NCBI GenBank assembly: GCA_027490265.1
Contig: JAIXYL010000002.1
Coordinates: 1 to 64,000 of the forward strand
Direction of reading: 5' to 3'
Origin: Sediminibacterium sp.
GTDB taxonomy: Bacteria > Bacteroidota > Bacteroidia > Chitinophagales > Chitinophagaceae
DNA: 64,000 nucleotides
Below, piece by piece: positions 41,081 through 51,500 of this stretch. Position 1 is the first letter of the stretch, and the number at the start of each line of letters is the position of its first letter. The position numbers and the translations under genes were made by a program. The notes beneath the pieces are model-generated. The model worked only from the letters and a program-made list of their open reading frames with translations. It ran no database searches and was not told the origin of the DNA.

Positions 41081-42502
41081 TTAATCCTTGCTGTCAAAGA
41101 TTTTTCCAACATTTAAAATATTGTTAGGATCAAATGCTTTTTTAATATCTCTCATGAGTTGTATGGCAGTTTTGCTAAACACAGTTTCCATATAAGGCTT
41201 CTGAATTAAGCCAATGCCATGTTCTGCACTAATGGTGCCGCCTAAACCTTTTACCAATACAAACAACTCTTTAAGTATAGCAGTCATTTCGGGATTTCCG
41301 TGACTGTTTTTTATGGTAGGGTGGTTGATGCGAATATGTAAGTTGCCATCACCTGCATGACCATAACAAACCACTTTAAAACCATATTGATCGCCCATTG
41401 CTTTTACACCTTTAATGAGTGCCGGTAATTCTGCTCGCGGCACTACTGTATCTTCTTCAATGGTATAGCCTTCTAATTTTACTGCTTCAGCTGCTCTGCG
41501 TCTGAGTTTCCAGAGTTCTGCTTTTTGTTGGGCATCGTCTGCAAATAAAATATCACCAGCGTCAAACTCGGTCATCAACATGGCAATGGCTTCCATTTCT
41601 TGCATTAATACGTCAAGATTGTTGCCATCAACTTCTATGATTAAATGGCCTTCAATGCCTTCGTGAACAGGCACAGCAGAGCTGTCTACCATTTGGCTCA
41701 CAATCTGTAAAGCATTGATTTCAATGAGTTCAAGAGCACTGGGTACAAACCCTGCTCTAAAAATGGCGCTTACTGCGGCCCCCGCTTTTTCAATAGAGGC
41801 AAAGGGAACCAACATCAATAAATCATGCTGTGGATGTGGAATCAGTTTTAATACAATTTTGGTGACAATACACAATGTGCCTTCACTACCAACTACCAGT
41901 TGGGTTAAATTGTAGCCAGTGGCATTTTTCAACACATTGGCGCCAGTCCACATGATCTCGCCCGTTGGTAATACCACTTCAAGATTGAGGACATAGTCTT
42001 TTACTACGCCATATTTTACCGCCCGAGGTCCACCGCTGTTTTCAGCAATATTACCCCCGATCAAACAACTGCCCTTGCTGCTGGGGTCCGGGGGATAAAA
42101 CAAGCCCTTTTCTTTGACAGCATCTTGCAATACTTCAGTAATTACACCGGGTTCGGTGATCACTTGAAGATTTCTTTCATCAATGGACAAAATTTTATTC
42201 AGTTTTTCTAACGACAACACCACACCGCCCAAATGTGGCAAAGCCCCCCCACTTAAGCCAGTTCCTGCGCCTCTAGGGGTAACCGGAATGCGATGCGCGT
42301 GGCAGATTTTCATGATTTGCGCAATTTCTTCAGTGCTGCCAGGTTTTAATACCACTTCGGGTATATACAGTAATTTTTCAGTTTCGTCGTGTCCATATTC
42401 TGTGAGGGTTTCTTCATCAGCCAATACCTGTGCTTCCCCAACAATATGCTTGAATTGGCTTAAAATGTCCTGTGTAACCACCATTGTTTGCATGTTCCCC
42501 AA
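41081..42502 (-). CDS. FAD-binding oxidoreductase, GlcD/D-lactate dehydrogenase type
   Basis: PVTPRGAGTGLSGGALPHLGGVVLSLEKLNKIL...SAEHGIG. Confidence 0.9.
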   Translation of the reverse strand: MGNMQTMVVTQDILSQFKHIVGEAQVLADEETLTEYGHDETEKLLYIPEVVLKPGSTEEIAQIMKICHAHRIPVTPRGAGTGLSGGALPHLGGVVLSLEKLNKILSIDERNLQVITEPGVITEVLQDAVKEKGLFYPPDPSSKGSCLIGGNIAENSGGPRAVKYGVVKDYVLNLEVVLPTGEIMWTGANVLKNATGYNLTQLVVGSEGTLCIVTKIVLKLIPHPQHDLLMLVPFASIEKAGAAVSAIFRAGFVPSALELIEINALQIVSQMVDSSAVPVHEGIEGHLIIEVDGNNLDVLMQEMEAIAMLMTEFDAGDILFADDAQQKAELWKLRRRAAEAVKLEGYTIEEDTVVPRAELPALIKGVKAMGDQYGFKVVCYGHAGDGNLHIRINHPTIKNSHGNPEMTAILKELFVLVKGLGGTISAEHGIGLIQKPYMETVFSKTAIQLMRDIKKAFDPNNILNVGKIFDSKD

Positions 42503-42590
42503 AGATTAAATTTTGGTAAAAATACGATGCAAATGCCTTTAAAATTGTGTAAATAGTACACAAATAACACGTTGAAATCGTTAAACAATG

Positions 42591-42598
42591 TATTTTTG
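42591..42598 (+). promoter_or_regulatory. Promoter -7-like box TATTTTTG for pckA
   Basis: TATTTTTG 26 nt before ATG 42624; ORF-track start 42588 precedes it. Confidence 0.45.
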
Positions 42599-42623
42599 CA
42601 TACTAACTAACGATTGTTCGTAT

Positions 42624-44228
42624 ATGTCATTACCCACACTAACTGTAGACGCATCAAAATTTTTAGCCTTGGGATTAACCAATCAGAATGGGGTGCATTA
42701 TCAACTCTCACCAGAGACTTTAATGAATCAAGCATTATTGAAAGGCCAAGGCGTATTAAACAACACAGGCGCACTTTGCATCAATACTGGTGAATTCACT
42801 GGTAGAAGTCCTCAAGACAAATTCATCGTAAAAGATGATATCACAGCAGACACTGTTCATTGGAATAATTTTAATATTCCTATTGACGAAACATACTTTC
42901 ATCAACTCAAGAAAAAAGTATTGGATTATTTAGGGCAGCAAGATGAAATATGGGTAAGAGATGCCTATGCTTGTGCTGATGATGCTTACAGATTGAATAT
43001 CCGTGTTATCAATGAAAACCCATGGAGCAATTTGTTTGCTTACAATATGTTTTTAAGACCAACGGAAGCAGAATTAGCAGATTTTGAACCAGAGTGGCAT
43101 ATCATTCAAGCCCCAGGTTTTAAAGCCGATCCATTGGTTGATGGAACAAGACAACACAATTTTGCAGTAGTATCATTTACCCATAAAACCATTTTAATTG
43201 GCGGAACAGGATATACTGGTGAAATGAAGAAAGGCATTTTTACCATTCTCAATTATATCTTGCCACAACAAAAAAATGTATTGAGCATGCATTGCAGTGC
43301 CAATATGGGTTCTGAAGGGGATGTAGCCATATTCTTTGGGTTAAGTGGCACCGGGAAAACGACCTTAAGTGCCGATCCTAACAGAAAATTAATTGGAGAT
43401 GATGAACATGGTTGGACCAGCAACAGTGTCTTTAATTTTGAAGGGGGATGTTATGCTAAAACCATTGATTTAAGTGAAGAAAAAGAGCCTGAAATTTTCC
43501 ATGCGATCAAACCAGGTGCATTGGTTGAAAACGTTGGCTTTATAAATGACACCAATCAAATTGATTTTTCTTTCAAAGGCATCACCGAAAATACAAGGGT
43601 TAGCTATCCACTTGATTTTATTTCTAATGCTTTAGAACCAAGTATAGGTGGATTACCCAAAAATATTTTCTTTTTAACCTGCGATGCTTACGGTGTTTTA
43701 CCACCAATTAGTAAACTCAGTCCTGGTCAGGCCATGTATCAATTCATCAGTGGATATACTGCAAAAGTTGCAGGAACAGAAGCTGGTGTTACCGAACCAA
43801 AATCAACATTCAGTGCTTGTTTTGGTGCACCATTTTTGCCACTTCATCCCGGTAAATATGCAGAGATGTTGGGCGAAAAAATGAAAGCAAACCAAGTGAA
43901 TGTTTGGATGATCAATACGGGCTGGAGTGGCGGTTCATATGGCACTGGTAGTCGTATGAAACTGGGGTATACTAGGGCCATGATCACTGCGGCTTTAAAT
44001 GGGCAGTTAGACCATGTGGATTTTGAAAAGCATCCAGTATTTGGCATGATGATGCCAACCAGTTGTGAAGGCGTACCATCAGAAATGCTTAATCCAAAAC
44101 TTACTTGGAAAGATGCAGCAGCCTATGATGCCACTGCTAAAAACTTAGCACAACAATTCATTAAAAACTTTGAAAAATATGCAGCTGGTGTTTCGGCAGA
44201 GATTCTGGCAGCTGCGCCAATCGTTTAA
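42624..44228 (+). CDS. pckA: Phosphoenolpyruvate carboxykinase (ATP) (start corrected to 42624)
   Basis: FTGRSPQDKFIVKD; FFGLSGTGKTTLSADPNRKLIGDDEHGW. Confidence 0.97.
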   Translation: MSLPTLTVDASKFLALGLTNQNGVHYQLSPETLMNQALLKGQGVLNNTGALCINTGEFTGRSPQDKFIVKDDITADTVHWNNFNIPIDETYFHQLKKKVLDYLGQQDEIWVRDAYACADDAYRLNIRVINENPWSNLFAYNMFLRPTEAELADFEPEWHIIQAPGFKADPLVDGTRQHNFAVVSFTHKTILIGGTGYTGEMKKGIFTILNYILPQQKNVLSMHCSANMGSEGDVAIFFGLSGTGKTTLSADPNRKLIGDDEHGWTSNSVFNFEGGCYAKTIDLSEEKEPEIFHAIKPGALVENVGFINDTNQIDFSFKGITENTRVSYPLDFISNALEPSIGGLPKNIFFLTCDAYGVLPPISKLSPGQAMYQFISGYTAKVAGTEAGVTEPKSTFSACFGAPFLPLHPGKYAEMLGEKMKANQVNVWMINTGWSGGSYGTGSRMKLGYTRAMITAALNGQLDHVDFEKHPVFGMMMPTSCEGVPSEMLNPKLTWKDAAAYDATAKNLAQQFIKNFEKYAAGVSAEILAAAPIV

Positions 44229-44265
44229 CTATTGATTGCTAATGTTTACGATTGTTTGCCTGAAG

Positions 44266-44296
44266 AGCCTCCTCTATTTAGAGGGGGCTTTATTTT
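44266..44296. terminator. Terminator between convergent pckA and 44290-44655
   Basis: AGCCTCCTCTA-TT-TAGAGGGGGCT then TTATTTTT. Confidence 0.75.
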
Positions 44297-44655
44297 TTTG
44301 CAGATAAAAAGTTACCCGGCAAGCGCATGCCTTTTTCATCTTCAACAACTTTGCGCATGATTTTTTTTAAACCTTCAGGTAACAAAGCCGATTCTGCTTC
44401 TGTGAGTACATGCACAATTTCATGAAATTCATCTTCATCGTCGTAGTATCCTACAAATAAATCCATGCTTTGATTGGCGTGCATGCGAAGCGACATTTCT
44501 AAGTCTTCTTCGTATTGGTGCATGCTTACAATAGCCCATTGGTCGTTGTCCTCAAAATTAAACAACACTTCAACTGGGTCTTGGCTCACTACATGAGTGA
44601 TTAATTTTTCAATTAATTCCGCCGAATGATTTTGTACTAACGCTTCGTAATTCAT
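44290..44655 (-). CDS. Conserved-looking hypothetical protein, acidic
   Basis: 121-aa ORF directly upstream-oriented with dNK gene. Confidence 0.6.
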   Translation of the reverse strand: MNYEALVQNHSAELIEKLITHVVSQDPVEVLFNFEDNDQWAIVSMHQYEEDLEMSLRMHANQSMDLFVGYYDDEDEFHEIVHVLTEAESALLPEGLKKIMRKVVEDEKGMRLPGNFLSAKK

Positions 44656-44669
44656 ACAATAATGGGCCT

Positions 44670-45305
44670 CTAGAACAATCCAAATAACATACCATCAACC
44701 TTGCTGATGATTTCACCAAATTGCTCTTCGTTTTCTGCAAATTTATTTTTGTCACAATCAATGATCAACAGCTGACCTTCCTTATAACCATCAATCCATT
44801 TGTTGTAATATTCATTCAACTTTTTTAAATAATCTAGTCGAATATTCTCTTCGTATTCTCTACCTCTTTTTTGAATTTGAGAAACCAATGTTGGTACAGA
44901 AGCTTTTAAATAAATCAATAAATCTGGTGGCTGTACCATGGTTTTGAGCGTTTGGAAAAATTGATAATAATTATCAAAATCTCGTTTGCTCATCAAGCCC
45001 ATTTCATGCAAGTTGGGTGCAAAAATATTGGCGTCTTCATAAATGGTCCGGTCTTGAATCACTGTTTCGGTACCATGTTGAATATCCAATAATTGGTTCA
45101 GTCGGCTATTTAAAAAATAGATTTGTAAATTAAAGCTCCATCTTGGCATGTCTTCGTAGAAATCCATGAGATATGGATTGGTGTCCACATTTTCAAATTG
45201 AGGAATCCAGCGATAATGTTTGCTCAACATCTCGGTAAGGGTTGTTTTACCTGCGCCAATATTGCCTGCTATTGCTACGTGCTTTGGTTTTTTTGGTTTT
45301 GCCAT
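44670..45305 (-). CDS. Deoxynucleoside kinase
   Basis: VAIAGNIGAGKTTLTEMLSKHYRW...DRTIYEDANIFAPNLHEMG. Confidence 0.93.
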   Translation of the reverse strand: MAKPKKPKHVAIAGNIGAGKTTLTEMLSKHYRWIPQFENVDTNPYLMDFYEDMPRWSFNLQIYFLNSRLNQLLDIQHGTETVIQDRTIYEDANIFAPNLHEMGLMSKRDFDNYYQFFQTLKTMVQPPDLLIYLKASVPTLVSQIQKRGREYEENIRLDYLKKLNEYYNKWIDGYKEGQLLIIDCDKNKFAENEEQFGEIISKVDGMLFGLF

Positions 45306-45367
45306 GGAAGGGTGCTGTTAAAGTTTTGCAACTTAAGTAAACTAATCTGATTTTGGTGGTTTAGGGC

Positions 45368-46378
45368 TTAATAATTCAATCCTACAGCATCTCGCACCAA
45401 TTTAAGGGTTTCAGAGGCCCTAGAACGCCCTTTATCAGCGCCTTGCTTGATGATGCGGTGCAATTCATCTGTATTCGATAAAAGGTCTGCTGCTTTTTCT
45501 CGGATGGGCTGAATAAATGCCACCATATCTTCAGCCAATTGCTTTTTCATATCCCCATAACGGATGATGCATTGGCCCGCAGAGCTGGCATTAAAATCAT
45601 CTTCAAATTTTTGTAAAGTATCGGGTGCACTCACCAACTTCATCATGGTGAATAGATTTTGTATGTAATCAGGCTTTTCCGAATGAGGTGCTTCTGGCCC
45701 TTGATCAGTTTTGGCTTTCATGATTTTCTTACGAATCATTTCATCGGTGTCGGCCAAATAAAGGGTGGCATTTTGATTTTCGCTTTTGCTCATTTTGCCA
45801 TTGCCATCTAAGCCCATGATGCGGATTAAGTCATTGCCATAGTTAAAGGCATATGGCAAGGGGAATACTTCTCCGTAACGATAGTTAAAGCGGTCAGCAA
45901 AATTCCTGGCCATTTCTAAATGTTGTTCCTGGTCTTTACCAACGGGCACTTTTACGGCTCTTTGAATAATGATATCTGCGGCTTGTAATACGGGATACGT
46001 TAATAAACCAGCATTCACGTTATCTGGTTGTAATCTTACTTTTTCTTTGAATGTTACCGTTTTTTCTAATTCACCCTTGTAAGACAACATATTCAAATAC
46101 AAGTACAACTCAGCAATTTCTGGAATATCACTTTGAACATAAAATGCTACTTTCTCAGGATCTAATCCACAAGCCACATTTTCTGCAATGACTCTATATA
46201 CACTGTTCTTTAATTCCTTGGTGTCTGGATGTGTGGTTAAACTATGCCAATTGGCTACAAAAAAGTAACAATTAAAATCGTCTTGCATGCGCACATAATT
46301 GCGCATCGCACCAAAATAATTGCCCAGATGTAAAAATCCGGTAGGCCTGATGCCACTTACTACAACCTCTTTTTCCAT
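45368..46378 (-). CDS. trpS: Tryptophanyl-tRNA synthetase (start corrected to 46378)
   Basis: MEKEVVVSGIRPTGFLHLGNYFGAMRNYV; GKMSKSENQNATLYLADT. Confidence 0.96.
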   Translation of the reverse strand: MEKEVVVSGIRPTGFLHLGNYFGAMRNYVRMQDDFNCYFFVANWHSLTTHPDTKELKNSVYRVIAENVACGLDPEKVAFYVQSDIPEIAELYLYLNMLSYKGELEKTVTFKEKVRLQPDNVNAGLLTYPVLQAADIIIQRAVKVPVGKDQEQHLEMARNFADRFNYRYGEVFPLPYAFNYGNDLIRIMGLDGNGKMSKSENQNATLYLADTDEMIRKKIMKAKTDQGPEAPHSEKPDYIQNLFTMMKLVSAPDTLQKFEDDFNASSAGQCIIRYGDMKKQLAEDMVAFIQPIREKAADLLSNTDELHRIIKQGADKGRSRASETLKLVRDAVGLNY

Positions 46379-48578
46379 GTGGGCGAAGATAAATATAGAG
46401 TTTGGTTTTTTATGGTTGGCATCAAAAGAAATCGGAAATTGTACCCGGAACCATTTTATTAGCACCATTTCAGCCACAAATACCATACTTGCTTCACCAA
46501 TAGAATACCTTAAGGGGGTTGGCCCACTTAGGGCGGATATGCTTAAGAAGGAATTAGAGCTCTTTACCTTCAATGATTTATTGCAGCATTATCCCATAAG
46601 GCATATCGATAAAACCAAAGTAAGTGCCATCGCCGATATCAATTTTCAAACAGAATATATACAGGTAGCTGGCAGATTGATACAGTTTGATATCATTGGT
46701 GAAAAAAGAGCCAAACGGTTGGTCGCTCAAATTAAAGATGCTTCTGGTATTTTAGAATTAACCTGGTTTCAAGGCATCAGTTGGGTTCAGAAAAGTTTAT
46801 ACATTGGCTCTGACTATTTGGTGTTTGGCAAAACTACTTACTTCAATGGCAAGCCTCAAATAGTGCATCCTGAAATTGAAGTATTTGAGCCAGCCAAAAT
46901 GAGTGGCAAAGCATTTCTAGAGCCTGTATATCCCTCCACAGAAAAATTAAAGGCAAGGGGTTTAAATGGAAGGCAGCTAGCTAAGTTAACTTACACATTG
47001 TTCCAACAATTGGCCCCCAAAGATTTGCCTGAAAATATTCCACAAAAAGTATTGACCAATTTAAAGTTATTGGGCCGCTTTGAAGCCCTTGCCAATATTC
47101 ATTTTCCGGTGACCGAATTGCATTTTAAAAAAGCATTAGAGCGCCTGAAGTTTGAAGAATTTTTTATTGCACAAATCCGATTGCAGTTGGTGCGATTGCA
47201 GCGCAACAATTACAGCAAGGGTGTCGTCTTTGAAAAAGTGGGTAGTTATTTCAATGATTTTTATCAACAGTATCTGCCATTTGAATTAACGGGTGCACAA
47301 AAGCGGGTGCTCAAAGAAATCAGACAGGATACGGCCAGGGGCAAACAAATGAATCGCTTATTGCAAGGGGATGTTGGCAGTGGTAAAACCATTGTGGCAT
47401 TACTGAGTATGTTATTAGCGGCAGACAATGGCTATCAAAGTGCTTTAATGGCACCTACCGAAATATTGGCACAACAACATTATCAAAGCTTAACCAGCTT
47501 ATTAAAAGATATGCCTGTTGAAGTGGCGCTTTTAACTGGCAGTACCAAAACAGCTGAAAGAAAAAGAATATTAAAAGGACTGGAAGAAGACAGCATTCAT
47601 TTTGTAGTTGGCACACACGCCATTATTGAAGACAAAGTTCAATTTAAACATTTGGGTTTGGTGATTGTGGATGAGCAACATCGATTTGGGGTTGCGCAAA
47701 GGGCCAGACTATGGACTAAATCGGTGATACCTCCACATGTATTGGTGATGACTGCTACACCCATACCAAGAACGCTGGCAATGACCGCTTATGGTGATTT
47801 AGAATACAGTATTATGGATGAATTGCCACCCGGCAGAATGCCCATTAAAACTGTGCATCGCAACGAAATGGCCAGGGCAAGTGTCATGGGATTTGTAAAA
47901 GAAGAAATAGCCAAAGGTCGACAAGCTTATTTTATTTATCCATTAATTGAGGAAAGTGAAAAATTAAGTTATGAAGACTTGATGCAAGGCTATGAGCAGG
48001 TCAAAAGTTTTTTTCCAGAGCCTAATTATCGCATCAGCATGGTTCATGGCAGACAGCCTACCGATCAAAAGGAAACCAATATGCAACGGTTTGTGCAAGG
48101 CGATACACAAATCATGGTCAGTACCACGGTGATTGAGGTAGGGGTGAATGTACCAAATGCCTCAGTGATGGTGATTGAAAGTGCTGAAAAATTTGGGTTA
48201 TCACAATTGCACCAGTTAAGAGGAAGAGTTGGTAGGGGTAGTGAACAAAGTTTTTGCATTTTATTAACGGGCAGCAAAGCCAGCAAAGAAGCTAAAGAAC
48301 GTATCTCTATCATGTGTGCTACAAATGATGGCTTTAAAATTGCAGAAAAAGACCTAGAAATGCGGGGTCCAGGCGATATTGAAGGCACCAGACAGAGTGG
48401 AGCACTGAACTTTAAGTTGGCAAGTATTGTTAATGACAAAGCGCTTTTAGAATTGGCCAAAACACAGGCCGAACAAATTGTGGAACAAGATTTGTACTTG
48501 GATTTACCTGAGAATGCTTTGTTAAAAAATTACTTGGCCTCTCAACAATTAAAACAGGGCTGGAGTAAAATATCGTAA
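46377..48578 (+). CDS. recG: ATP-dependent DNA helicase RecG (start uncertain, 46377 or later)
   Basis: PIEYLKGVGPLRADMLKKELELFTFNDLLQHYP; LLQGDVGSGKTIVALL; VDEQHRFGVAQRARLW. Confidence 0.95.
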   Translation: MWAKINIEFGFLWLASKEIGNCTRNHFISTISATNTILASPIEYLKGVGPLRADMLKKELELFTFNDLLQHYPIRHIDKTKVSAIADINFQTEYIQVAGRLIQFDIIGEKRAKRLVAQIKDASGILELTWFQGISWVQKSLYIGSDYLVFGKTTYFNGKPQIVHPEIEVFEPAKMSGKAFLEPVYPSTEKLKARGLNGRQLAKLTYTLFQQLAPKDLPENIPQKVLTNLKLLGRFEALANIHFPVTELHFKKALERLKFEEFFIAQIRLQLVRLQRNNYSKGVVFEKVGSYFNDFYQQYLPFELTGAQKRVLKEIRQDTARGKQMNRLLQGDVGSGKTIVALLSMLLAADNGYQSALMAPTEILAQQHYQSLTSLLKDMPVEVALLTGSTKTAERKRILKGLEEDSIHFVVGTHAIIEDKVQFKHLGLVIVDEQHRFGVAQRARLWTKSVIPPHVLVMTATPIPRTLAMTAYGDLEYSIMDELPPGRMPIKTVHRNEMARASVMGFVKEEIAKGRQAYFIYPLIEESEKLSYEDLMQGYEQVKSFFPEPNYRISMVHGRQPTDQKETNMQRFVQGDTQIMVSTTVIEVGVNVPNASVMVIESAEKFGLSQLHQLRGRVGRGSEQSFCILLTGSKASKEAKERISIMCATNDGFKIAEKDLEMRGPGDIEGTRQSGALNFKLASIVNDKALLELAKTQAEQIVEQDLYLDLPENALLKNYLASQQLKQGWSKIS

Positions 48579-48587
48579 CTTAAGATA

Positions 48588-51500
48588 GTGATGCGGAAAT
48601 ACATTGGATTAATATGGTTGTTATTGTTGCATGTACTCACAGTGCATGGACAAGGATATTTAGATTTTGTAGAAAATAAAGGGCAATGGCCAGCATCCAT
48701 TCAATTTAAAAGCGAGATGCCAGCCAGTGCTTTCGCTTTAACCAAAAATGGATACAGGGTATTGCAACACAATGTGGACGATTATGCGGCCATATCCGAG
48801 TCTAAACACGTAGCGCATCAACACCAAACAGCCACTCAAAAATCAGACGTCAATCCAAAGTTTAGTTCCGAGGAATCTTATACACTGCGCTCACACGCTT
48901 ATGAAGTGAAGTTTCTAAATGCTAATCCTAATCCGACGATTGTATCAGACAAACCATTGAGCGGGGTCAGCAATTATTTTATCGGCAACGATCCAAGCAA
49001 ATGGGCATCAAATTGTAAAACCTTTCAATCGGTTACGTATAAAAATATGTATCCCAATATTGATATTCGTTATTACACCAATAATGGGGTATTGAAATAC
49101 GATATCATTGTACATCCTGGTGGTGACCCAGCTAAGTTGGTGATGTTTTTTGAAGGTACCAACGGTATGAGTTTAAAGAATGGTGCACTCCAAATCAAGA
49201 CATCGGTTGGTACATTACAGGAAACCATTCCATACAGTTATCAAATTGTTGATGGAGAACGTAAAGAAGTCAATGCAGGTTATGAAATAAAAGGCAATTT
49301 GGTGAAGTTATCGGTTGATCCAAACTACAATAAAAACACTACCCTTGTTATTGATCCACAACCCGTATTCATCAGTTATTCTGGCAGTAGGGCCGATAAC
49401 TGGGGCTTTACAGCAACCTATGATTTACTGGGTAATTTTTATGCAGGTGGTGTGGTCTTTAGTCCCGGATTTCCAACTACTAATGGGGCTTTTCAATCAG
49501 GCTTTGGCGGTGGGGTAACAGAAGGTACGATCACTGGATTTGATATGGGTATTTTAAAGTTTGAGCCAGGCGGCACCAGTTTAATTTATGCCACTTATAT
49601 TGGTGGAAATGGTAATGAACAACCACATAGTTTGGTAGCCGATGCAGCTGGCAATTTGGTCATAGCTGGCAGAACTTCTTCGGGGAGCAATTATCCAACA
49701 GCCGCAGCTTTCCCACTTTATGGTGATGGAGGTGGTATTTTTGATATTGTCTTGACCAAATTAAACCCCAGTGGAACCGCATTGGTTGGCTCAGTACGAA
49801 TTGGTGGAGAAGGTAGGGATGGGGTTAATATCAGACCCAATTATGATTCGCCTTTAGGCCCAGAGACAACTAGAAGAAATTATGGAGATGACGCGCGTAG
49901 TGAAGTGATTTTTGACAACCAAGGTAATATCATTTTAGCATCCGTTACACAGTCAACTGATTTTCCAACTACTCCTGGAGCATTTCAACGCAACCATGGA
50001 GCAGCAAGAACAAGCGGCGATAACAGAATGCAGGACGGTGTATTGATTAAAATGAATGCCAATTTATCACAGGTATTGTTTTCGAGTTATTTGGGTGGGA
50101 GTGATGACGATGCAGCATTTGTATTGGCCATCAATCCGGCCAATAATGCCATTTATGTTGCAGGTGCAACAGCTAGTTCAGATATGCCAGGCAGATCCAA
50201 CGCAGCCCCAAGTTTTAATAGTAGAAGAGGTGAAGTAGATGGATTTATCAGCATCATTTCACCAGACGGTTCTACTATCAATAGTACCAGTTATATCGGT
50301 ACAGATAGGGTAGATGTCATTTTTGGTATTCAATTTGATCGACAAGGGTATCCATATATAGTGGGAACTACCACCGGTGTGTTCACTCCTATTAATTCAC
50401 CTTATAATAATCGCAATCCCGGACAAAATTCAGGGAAACAATTTATCGCAAAGTTGCAACCCGACTTATCTAATTTTATTTACTTCACCAATTTTGGTAC
50501 GACTAACGCCAGTTTACCAAATTTATCAATTTCTGCATTCTTAGTAGACCGATGCGGCAATGTATATGTATCAGGCTGGGGGGGCAGTAATATCAATAGT
50601 TTCCCAACAACTGCGATTAATAATTTGCCAATTACTTCCGATGCCTATCAGTCGTCAACAGATGGTGCTGATTTTTATTTCTTTGTATTAGAACGTGACG
50701 CACAAAGTCAATTGTATGGGTCATTTTTTGGACAAACTGGAGGTTTTGCAGACCATGTGGATGGAGGTACAAGCCGGTTTGATCCCAATGGTACCATCTA
50801 TCAATCCATATGTTCTTGTAGACGAACTGGTGATCCGAGCCGACCAATCATCGGCACTGGTGGTGCATGGTCAACCACCAATCGCAGTAATTCTTGTAAT
50901 TTATTGGCGATTAAAATTGCGTTTAATTTAGCAGGCGTTGGCGGGGGGATTAAAACCGCCATTAATGGTGTACCCCGAGACACATCGGGCTGCGTTCCTT
51001 TGACTGTAGTGTTTTCAGATACACTCGAGTTGGCCAAATCGTATCGATGGAATTTTAACGATGGCTCTCCAGAAGTAACCACCAATAATCCTTCCATCAC
51101 ACACACGTTTAATAATGTAGGTGTTTACAATGTGCGGTTGATTGCCATTGATTCAGCTACTTGTAATATCAGTGATACATCGTTCATCACCATGCGTGTA
51201 AGAGCAGATGAAGCCATCCTTTCTTTTACACCCAATAAGTTATTACCCTGCGAATCCTTGACCTATCGGTTCGATAATACATCCATTGCGCCACGAGCGT
51301 TTGGTGCCAATGCTTTCCGATGGGATTTTGGAGATGGCACCAGGCAGGTTGCGTCCTTTGGATCAGTCACGCATACTTATGCAACCCCAGGCACATACAA
51401 TGTAAGGTTGATTTTAATTGATACCAGTTTCTGTAATGAACAAGACAGTACAACCATTCAGTTAAGAATTTCTCCTTTGGTAGATGCAAGAGTGCAAACA

